This document shows, piece after piece, positions 57,511 through 64,000 of a stretch of DNA of 64,000 nucleotides (positions are counted from its first letter, which is position 1; the number at the start of each line of letters is the position of its first letter). The notes below the pieces were generated by a model, which had not been told where the DNA came from, did no database searches, and saw nothing but the letters and a program-made list of their open reading frames with translations. The position numbers and the translations under genes were made by a program. This stretch comes from Marinospirillum alkaliphilum DSM 21637 (GTDB lineage Bacteria; Pseudomonadota; Gammaproteobacteria; Pseudomonadales; Halomonadaceae): positions 124,001-188,000 of the forward strand of contig NZ_FPJW01000005.1 of assembly GCF_900119735.1 (NCBI RefSeq). Reading direction: 5' to 3'.

Positions 57511-59112
57511 TCAGTCTCCGGCAGCACGGCCCTTCTGCGGGAAGAGTCCACGCGGGCGTTTCTGGATGAACAGGATGATGAATACCAGCACCAGGATCTT
57601 GGCCAGCACAGCCCCGGCCCAGGGTTCCAGAATCTGGTTGATGACGCCCAGCGACATGCCGGCCACCAGGGTGCCCCAGAGGTTACCGACACCACCAAAC
57701 ACCACCACCATGAAGGAATCAATGATGTAGGCCTGGCCCAGGTTGGGGCCCACGTTGGTCAGTTGTGACAGCGCCACACCGGCCAGTCCGGCCACACCGG
57801 AACCCAGACCGAAGGTGAGCATGTCGACACGAGTGGCACGAATGCCCATGGAGCGCGCCATGTTGCGGTTCTGGGTGACTGCACGCACTTCCAGCCCCAG
57901 CCGGGTGCGGCGCAGAATATAGATCAGTGCAGCAAACACCAGCAGTGCAAAGGCCATGATGTAAAGACGGTTGAGGGTCAATGACAGAGCATCATTGATG
58001 GCAATGGAGCCACTCATCCATTCCGGTGTCACCACGGTGCGGTTGAGGGGAGAAATCACCGTGCGCACCAGTTGTTGCAGAATCAGGCTGATACCAAAGG
58101 TTGCCAGCAGGGTTTCCAGCGGGCGGCCTTTCAGGAACTGGATCACACCACGTTCGATGGCAATGCCGGTGAGTCCGGCCACCATGAATCCAGCCGGAAT
58201 CGACAGCAGCAGCGCCAGCCCCGGTTGTCCCGGCAGCAGTTGTTGCATGGCCCAGGTGGTGTAGGCACCCAGCATGATCAGTTCACCATGTGCCATGTTG
58301 ATCACCCCCATCACCCCGAAGGTGATGGCCAGGCCGATGGCAGCCAGTACCAGCACACTGCCCATCGACAACCCGAAATACAGGGTTTCCGCTGCGCGGT
58401 TGAGTTTGAGTTTCTGTTCAATGCCCAGCAGTGCCTGACGAGCCGCTTCACTCAGTTGGGCATCGTCACTGCTCTGCGCTCGTGTTAATGCCACGCGGGC
58501 ACGACTGTGCAGGCTGCCAGACAGCTGTTCCACTGCTGCCAGTTCACCCTGCTCAACACGATAAATGGCCAGTGCCAATGACAGGCGCTGGTGAACCCGG
58601 CGATCAGTTTCTTCGTCCAGAAAATCCGGCAGCACTGCCGCCAGGGTGGCATCCACCTCACCAATCAGGCGCTCGGCAGAAGCACGGCGCAGGTTGAGAT
58701 CGGATGAATAGAGGTCAATCAATGCCAGTGCGCTGCGCAGTTGATTGCGCAGCGGGTTGTTGATGCTGATGCGGCTCAGATCACGACGATTGATGGCTCC
58801 AAGTGCTTCACCACTCAGGGCATCACTGACCAGCAGATCGCGTCCACTGGTGCCTTCCACCAGTACAAAACGGCCGCTGCGCTCACGCTGCAGGTTACCT
58901 TCCAGCAAGGCCGACAGCCAGTTGCGGGCACGCGGATCGTCACTGGTCACGATCAGGCGAATGGCTTCAGCCTTGTCCTGAAAAGAGGCCACATCCAGTG
59001 TCTGCAACAGGTACAGGCCGGTGTCATCTGATTCAGCAGTGGCTGATGGCAGGTCTTCGGCCTGGGCCAGCGGTAGCCAGAGCAGCAACAGCAGCATGAG
59101 CAGCAGGGGCAT
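57511..59112 (-). CDS. urtB: Urea ABC transporter permease UrtB
   Basis: This 533-residue protein starts at the ATG with AAAGGAATAACC upstream. A signal-like segment (MPLLLMLLLLLWLPLAQA) leads a long N-terminal extracytoplasmic region of about 200 residues, then a LivH-like permease domain (FGVMGVINMAHGELIMLGAY). The long form with an N-terminal extension is usual for UrtB in proteobacteria. Confidence 0.94.
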   Translation of the reverse strand: MPLLLMLLLLLWLPLAQAEDLPSATAESDDTGLYLLQTLDVASFQDKAEAIRLIVTSDDPRARNWLSALLEGNLQRERSGRFVLVEGTSGRDLLVSDALSGEALGAINRRDLSRISINNPLRNQLRSALALIDLYSSDLNLRRASAERLIGEVDATLAAVLPDFLDEETDRRVHQRLSLALAIYRVEQGELAAVEQLSGSLHSRARVALTRAQSSDDAQLSEAARQALLGIEQKLKLNRAAETLYFGLSMGSVLVLAAIGLAITFGVMGVINMAHGELIMLGAYTTWAMQQLLPGQPGLALLLSIPAGFMVAGLTGIAIERGVIQFLKGRPLETLLATFGISLILQQLVRTVISPLNRTVVTPEWMSGSIAINDALSLTLNRLYIMAFALLVFAALIYILRRTRLGLEVRAVTQNRNMARSMGIRATRVDMLTFGLGSGVAGLAGVALSQLTNVGPNLGQAYIIDSFMVVVFGGVGNLWGTLVAGMSLGVINQILEPWAGAVLAKILVLVFIILFIQKRPRGLFPQKGRAAGD

Positions 59113-59201
59113 GGTTATTCCTTTGTCATGGATATGACGGTTCAGGCCGGAGCGGTCAGTCCGCAAGCTGCGCGGACCACCACTCCTGCTGTGTTGATTG
59201 A

Positions 59202-60545
59202 TTACTGACCCAGTGCCGCGCGGGCTTCAGCCGCAGCATTACTGCCACCACAACGCTTGGTTTTGGTGTTGAAGTTGCCGCAGTTGACCGGGGCACGCCA
59301 GTCAGAAATCAGGTCACGGGAACCCGGCAGGTAGTCGGACCAGGCATCACCCGGTACAGTACTGGGCGTCTGCCAGACCACTTCAAACTGACCATCAGCC
59401 TGAATTTCACCGATCAGTACCGGTTTGGTGATGTGGTGATTGGGCAGCATTTCCGCCACACCACCGGTCAAGTTGGGCACCTGCAGGCCATGAATGGCAG
59501 TGCGCACCGCATCAACGTTGGTGGTACCGGCTTTTTCAACGGCTTTCACCCAGAGGTTGAAGCCAATGAAGTGGGCTTCCATCGGGTCGTTGGTAACCGC
59601 ATTGGCATCACCTTTAAACGCCTGCCAGGCATCAATGAAGGCATGGTTGGCATCGTTATCCACGCTCATGAAGTAGTTCCATGCCGCCAGGTGGCCGACC
59701 AGGGGGGCAGTATCCAGACCGGAGAGCTCCTGCTCACCCACGGAGAAGGCGATGACCGGGATGTCACCGGCATCAATGCCCTGGTTACCCAGTTCACGGT
59801 AGAAGGGTACGTTGGCATCACCGTTGATGGTGGAAACCACTGCAGTCTTCTTGCCCTGGCTGCCGAAGCGACGGATTTCAGCCACAATGTTCTGCCAGTC
59901 GGAATGACCAAAGGGGGTGTAGTTGATCATGATGTCGCTGGCGGCCACACCGTGTACGTCCTTCAGGTAGGCTTCCAGAATGCGGTTGGTGGTACGCGGA
60001 TACACATAGTCGGTTCCGGCCAGTACCCAGCGCTCCACACCCAGTTCATTCTTCAGGTAATCCACCGCGGGAATGGCTTGCTGGTTCGGCGCTGCACCGG
60101 TGTAGAAGACGTTTTTAGAGGACTCTTCACCTTCGTACTGCACCGGGTAAAACAGCAGGCCGTTCAGCTCTTCAAACACCGGCAACACCGCCTTGCGGGA
60201 CACTGAAGTCCAGTTGCCGAACACCACATCCACACGGTGTTGCGCCAGCAGCTCACGAGCGCGCTCGGCAAATAACGGCCAGTTGGAAGCAGGGTCAACC
60301 ACCACAGCTTCCAGCGGACGACCCAGCAGGCCACCTTTGGCGTTCTGTTCGGCCACCAGCATTTCAATGGTGTCTTTTAAAACGGATTCACTGATGGCCA
60401 TGGTGCCAGACAGGGAATGCAGTACACCTACCTTGATCGGTTGCTGGGCGGTGGCACTGAGACTGGTCATGCCCAGCAGCACACCGACACCGGCGGCCAG
60501 GGCGAAGCTTTTGCTGCCTGACTTGATTTTTTTAAGAATCTGCAT
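59202..60545 (-). CDS. urtA: Urea ABC transporter substrate-binding protein UrtA
   Basis: This 447-residue periplasmic binding protein has a signal peptide (residues 1 to about 32, ending SATA). The mature start QPIKVGVLHSLSGTMAISES and motifs FGNWTSVSRKAVLPVFEE and FYPVQYEGEESSKNVFYTGA are signatures of UrtA (amide/urea-binding FmdD-like). The start at 60545 follows GGAGTTAAAACG, 16 bases after the GntR stop. Confidence 0.96.
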   Translation of the reverse strand: MQILKKIKSGSKSFALAAGVGVLLGMTSLSATAQQPIKVGVLHSLSGTMAISESVLKDTIEMLVAEQNAKGGLLGRPLEAVVVDPASNWPLFAERARELLAQHRVDVVFGNWTSVSRKAVLPVFEELNGLLFYPVQYEGEESSKNVFYTGAAPNQQAIPAVDYLKNELGVERWVLAGTDYVYPRTTNRILEAYLKDVHGVAASDIMINYTPFGHSDWQNIVAEIRRFGSQGKKTAVVSTINGDANVPFYRELGNQGIDAGDIPVIAFSVGEQELSGLDTAPLVGHLAAWNYFMSVDNDANHAFIDAWQAFKGDANAVTNDPMEAHFIGFNLWVKAVEKAGTTNVDAVRTAIHGLQVPNLTGGVAEMLPNHHITKPVLIGEIQADGQFEVVWQTPSTVPGDAWSDYLPGSRDLISDWRAPVNCGNFNTKTKRCGGSNAAAEARAALGQ

Positions 60546-60561
60546 CGTTTTAACTCCAAAT

Positions 60562-61311
60562 TCAGCTGTTTTTGAGAGGTTCCGGCGATTCACTGTCACT
60601 GGCTTCCTGGTGCCTGGCTCTTGCTTCCTGCAACATGTGTATTGTTATTTTTCTGACTTCATCCCGGCTGACGGCAATGTGAGCTGTCATCAACCTCTGG
60701 GCATGATCGATACGGCGATGCTCGATGGCTTCGAGAATCGCACCGTGTTCTTCGTAGGTGGCGGCAATGCGGTATCCCTTGGTGAAATCCAGCCGCCGGA
60801 TGATGTGGATGCGTTCACTGATGTCACGATGGATACGTGCCATCTCGCGGTTGCCTGCGGCCTCCACAATGCAGGAATGAAACTCCCGGTCCTGCTCGCT
60901 GAGGGTGATGTCACCAACCCGCTGTGCTTCCGGCACCAACCAGAAATCCCGCAGCTCCTGCAACAGCGGCGGTGTTTCCGTCATGTTGCAAAGGCGTTCA
61001 ATGGCAGCGGTTTCCAGCAGGATACGAACATCGTAAAGTTCCTCAAACACTTTGAAATCAAAGGGTTTGATCTGCCAGCCACTGCGAAAATGCACCTCCA
61101 CATAGTGTTCCCGCCGCAAGCGGTATAGGGCTTCACGCACCGGTGTGCGACTGGCCTCAAAGCGCTCGGCAATCTCCGCTTCACTGAAATAATCCCCCGG
61201 CAGCAACTGAAAGTTGAAAATCATTTCCTTGATCTGGCCATAGATGCGATCAGCCAGATTTTCACGTCGCTGGTTTTTCGGGTTCTTGTTCAGGAAGTTG
61301 GCCGGACTCAT
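60562..61311 (-). CDS. GntR-family (FadR/FCD) regulator within the urea operon
   Basis: This 249-residue regulator has an N-terminal winged helix (ADRIYGQIKEMIFNFQLLPG, then EAEIAERFEASRTPVREAL) and a helical FCD effector domain from about residue 95. ATGA overlaps the stop of the urea carboxylase gene, and urtA starts 16 bases after its own stop. It is therefore part of the operon it presumably regulates. The effector might be urea, allophanate or a nitrogen signal; not known. Confidence 0.92.
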   Translation of the reverse strand: MSPANFLNKNPKNQRRENLADRIYGQIKEMIFNFQLLPGDYFSEAEIAERFEASRTPVREALYRLRREHYVEVHFRSGWQIKPFDFKVFEELYDVRILLETAAIERLCNMTETPPLLQELRDFWLVPEAQRVGDITLSEQDREFHSCIVEAAGNREMARIHRDISERIHIIRRLDFTKGYRIAATYEEHGAILEAIEHRRIDHAQRLMTAHIAVSRDEVRKITIHMLQEARARHQEASDSESPEPLKNS

Positions 61312-64000
61312 GCGCTGACCTCTTCGGTGGCATCTTCCTTCGCAATGATCGCCAGCAGCTCACCGGCTCGCACTGCCTTGCCGGGTGTGCAGCTGAAGCC
61401 TTCCAGCAGACCCGCCACCGGTGCCTTGATCGCCACTTCCATTTTCATGGCTTCCAGCACCAGCAGGGTGTCACCGGCTTCCACTTCAGTGCCGGGTTCC
61501 ACCAGCAGCTTCCAGACGTTACCGGCAATTTCCGCCGTCACCGGGGTTTTACTGGCATCCAGCCCTTCACCTGTATCCGGTGTTTCCGCCTGAGTGATGG
61601 CCGGAGGTGCTATGTCCTCGGCACTCCAGCGGCTGATTTCTTCACTGAAAGCCTGCTGCTGTCGGCTCTGGAAGGCACTGATGCTGTCGGCCTGATCTTC
61701 GAGGAATTGCTGGTACTGCTCGACATCAAACACTTCCTGCTCAATGCGGCACTGGAAACGTCCGTGGCGAAAATCTTCCCGCAGGACGTCCAGCTCCTCC
61801 TCGGTGACCGGGTAAAAACACACCTGATCAAAGAAGCGCAACAGCCAGGGAGCATCAGGCGCAAACTGACGGTTTTTCAACCAGGTATTCCAGATCGGCA
61901 GGGTGCGCCCCACCAGCTGATAACCACCGGGGGAGTCCATGCCGTAGATGCACATGTACATGCCACCGATGCCCACGGTACCTTCAGCGGTATGGGTACG
62001 GGCCGGGTTGTACTTGGAGCTGAGCAGGCGATGGCGCGGGTCCACCGGCACTGCACAGGGCGCACCCAGATATACATCCCCCAGCCCCAGCACCAGATAA
62101 CGGGCGCTGTAGAGGGTTTCCTGCACCTGCTCACGGCTGACACCATTGATGCGGCTGATGAAATCCACGTTGTTCGGCAACCAGGGTGCCTGATCCCGCA
62201 CGGTTTCACGGTAGCGCTGCACGGCATCCAGGGTGGCTGAGTCTTCAAAGGCCATCGGCAGGTGCAAAACACGGGTGGGCATTTTCACTTGGGACGGGTC
62301 GACCAGGGTGTCTTCCAGTTGCAGCAAGCGCTGCAGCAGTTCTTGCTGGTGCAGTTGCTGGCCGTCATAACGAATCTGCAGGGAACGCACACCCGGTGCC
62401 AGTTCCAGCACACCGGGAATGGCACGGTCTTTCAGGGCATTCATCAGCAGGTGCACACGAATGCGCGTGGTCAGATCCAGCAGGTTCTCGCCGTATTCCA
62501 TCAGGATGTAACCATCACCGGCCTGACGATAAACCACCTGCGGACGCTCGTCAGTGGCGGGCAGCGTGGCCAGCACACAGGGTGAAGCCGCAGCAGCACT
62601 GGCATTAAAAGTGGCTGCATCCGTTTTTTCGGCAATCAGGCTGGCATCCAGAGGCGGTAATGCACGCAAGGCGGATGGCAGGGGTTGCAGGATGTTGATG
62701 GCCTGATCCCAGGCTTGTTCCAGCGCCACTGCCGCATCAAAGGTCATCGGCACAAAACGGATGGTGTCACCGGGTTTCACCTGCCCCACCTTCCAGAGTT
62801 CGGCACGGGCAATGGTGACCGGACAGACAAAACCACCCAGACTGGGGCCATCCTTCATCAGAATCACCGGGCTGTCGCCGGTGAAGTTCACCGCACCGAT
62901 GGCGTATTCACAATCGTGGACATTGGAAGGGTGCAGACCGGCTTCCCCGCCATCGGTTCTGGCCCATTCCAGCACCGGACCCACCAGACGCACACCCAGT
63001 CGGTTGGCGTTGTAATGCACTTCCCAGTCGGTGGCAAAAAAGGTTTCAAAAGAGGCCTGAGTGAAAAAGTCCGGTGCACCGTGCGGGCCGACCAGCACAC
63101 CAATCTGCCACTGCTGACCGTAAGCAGGAACCAACTCTGCCGGTGCCTGTGCCGGGGCGGCAAGATCGGTGGTTTCCGGCAGCAGTTCCAGCAGGTCACC
63201 GGCACGCAAGGTGCGGCCGCAGAAACCACCGAACTGACCCAGTGCAAAGGTGGAACGACTGCCCAGATACACCGGTACATCCAGACCACCCCGAATCGCC
63301 AGATAGGCCCGGCAGCCGCTTTTAGCCTGCCCCAGATTCAGCACCTGACCGGCTTTCACGGCCACCGCCTGCCAGCCCGGCAAGGGCTGATCATCCAGGG
63401 TGGCGGACTCACAGGCACCGGTGACAGCGATCACCGTATCAATATTGAATTTCAGGGTCGGGCCGATCAGGGTGGCTTCAATGCCAGCTGCATCTGCGAG
63501 GTTACCCACCAGGCGGTTGGCCAGTGCAAATGCCTTGTCATCCATCGGACCGGACGGTGGCACACCGATGTCCCAGTAACCCAGACGACCCGGCAGATCC
63601 TGCACACTGGTGTAGGTGCCGGGCACCAGCACTTCCACACTGCGACTGGTGTAACTGAAATGATCCAGCGCTCGGGTAGACACCTGCCCTGCTGCAAAGC
63701 CCTGATCCGCCAGCACCGCCCGCAGATATTCCAGATTGGTGGGAATACCATAAAAGCGGGTTGCTGCCAGTGCAGCCCGCAGGCGACTGAGGGCTTCCGC
63801 ACGATCCTCACCATAAGCAATGATCTTGGCAATCATCGGGTCAAAACCGGAGGAGACTTCACTGCCGTTTTCAACACAACCATCCACCCGGATGCCCGGC
63901 AAGTCATCAGGTAAAATGACTTCACTCAGGCTACCGGGGCTGGGCTGAAAGTTTTTCAAGGGGTTTTCGGCATACACCCGCACTTCCATGGCAGCACCCT
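61308..64000 (-). CDS. Urea carboxylase (partial, N-terminus beyond right edge)
   Basis: The frame stays open to the window edge (about 897 residues visible; the whole enzyme is usually about 1200). The visible part begins in the end of the biotin carboxylase domain (MEVRVYAENPLKNFQPSPG, GFDPMIAKIIAYGEDRAEAL). Next comes the carboxyltransferase made of KipA-like and KipI-like halves (VPPSGPMDDKAFALANRLVG, KDGPSLGGFVCPVTIA, LVLGLGDVYLGAPCAVP). It ends in a biotinyl domain with VLEAMKMEVAIKA. It carboxylates urea to allophanate using ATP; allophanate hydrolase would be expected nearby, off the window. An in-frame ATG at 63989 is internal, not the start. Confidence 0.95.
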   Translation of the reverse strand, partial: GAAMEVRVYAENPLKNFQPSPGSLSEVILPDDLPGIRVDGCVENGSEVSSGFDPMIAKIIAYGEDRAEALSRLRAALAATRFYGIPTNLEYLRAVLADQGFAAGQVSTRALDHFSYTSRSVEVLVPGTYTSVQDLPGRLGYWDIGVPPSGPMDDKAFALANRLVGNLADAAGIEATLIGPTLKFNIDTVIAVTGACESATLDDQPLPGWQAVAVKAGQVLNLGQAKSGCRAYLAIRGGLDVPVYLGSRSTFALGQFGGFCGRTLRAGDLLELLPETTDLAAPAQAPAELVPAYGQQWQIGVLVGPHGAPDFFTQASFETFFATDWEVHYNANRLGVRLVGPVLEWARTDGGEAGLHPSNVHDCEYAIGAVNFTGDSPVILMKDGPSLGGFVCPVTIARAELWKVGQVKPGDTIRFVPMTFDAAVALEQAWDQAINILQPLPSALRALPPLDASLIAEKTDAATFNASAAAASPCVLATLPATDERPQVVYRQAGDGYILMEYGENLLDLTTRIRVHLLMNALKDRAIPGVLELAPGVRSLQIRYDGQQLHQQELLQRLLQLEDTLVDPSQVKMPTRVLHLPMAFEDSATLDAVQRYRETVRDQAPWLPNNVDFISRINGVSREQVQETLYSARYLVLGLGDVYLGAPCAVPVDPRHRLLSSKYNPARTHTAEGTVGIGGMYMCIYGMDSPGGYQLVGRTLPIWNTWLKNRQFAPDAPWLLRFFDQVCFYPVTEEELDVLREDFRHGRFQCRIEQEVFDVEQYQQFLEDQADSISAFQSRQQQAFSEEISRWSAEDIAPPAITQAETPDTGEGLDASKTPVTAEIAGNVWKLLVEPGTEVEAGDTLLVLEAMKMEVAIKAPVAGLLEGFSCTPGKAVRAGELLAIIAKEDATEEVSA

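Noticed and set aside
62685-63914. 409-codon open frame opposite urea carboxylase
   Set aside because: Antisense shadow; the minus-strand product has clear domains throughout.

Overview
The window looks like chromosomal DNA of an aquatic or marine gammaproteobacterium, close to Pseudomonadales/Oceanospirillales. The main support is an unbroken minus-strand block, leuC-leuD-leuB-asd-fimV-truA-trpF-trpB-trpA-accD-folC-SPOR-cvpA-purF-metZ, a gene order known from Pseudomonas, Marinobacter and relatives. Supporting signs are a LysR gene divergent from leuC, a liuABCDE leucine-degradation operon and moderately high GC by eye. No rRNA, tRNA, CRISPR array, integrase or complete insertion sequence was seen.

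Layout. 1-12.3 kb is a dense signalling cluster: a PhnD-like periplasmic-binding histidine kinase (cut by the left edge), an Aer-like PAS chemoreceptor, an Hpt / Cache-kinase / Cache-kinase / receiver operon, a divergent OmpR-type regulator, then a hybrid REC-REC-PAS kinase, an HD-GYP phosphodiesterase and a DUF3135 protein. 12.4-29.1 kb is the housekeeping block (methionine, purine, folate, fatty acid, tryptophan and leucine synthesis, tRNA modification, the FimV polar hub). 29.2-32.2 kb has LysR and a PAS-GGDEF-EAL protein. 32.5-39.6 kb is the liu operon, preceded by a palindrome resembling a LiuR site. 39.7-45.4 kb holds an orphan antitoxin, a DUF218 protein, rluF, an AGCS symporter, an SDR, a secreted protein of unknown function, and a DUF1330 protein fused to an antitoxin tail next to a truncated ParE. 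45.5-54.8 kb is a defence island: type I restriction-modification genes (hsdR, hsdM, hsdS) running at close spacing into SIR2, HerA, DUF3800 and an unknown 171-residue gene. 54.9-64 kb is a urea operon: urea carboxylase (cut by the right edge), a GntR regulator and urtABCDE.

How they work together. The first cluster probably feeds several sensory inputs into phosphorelay and c-di-GMP output. The leu operon makes leucine and the liu operon degrades it. A 61-base sequence, bounded in each copy by different but self-complementary arms, lies in the leuC-leuD gap and again in the liuC-liuD gap, in the same orientation relative to transcription. I consider this the most interesting unexplained signal. 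The defence island combines DNA restriction with an NAD-targeting SIR2-HerA pair and an uncharacterised two-gene tail. The urea operon pairs high-affinity uptake with ATP-dependent urea carboxylation; no urease genes are present in the window.
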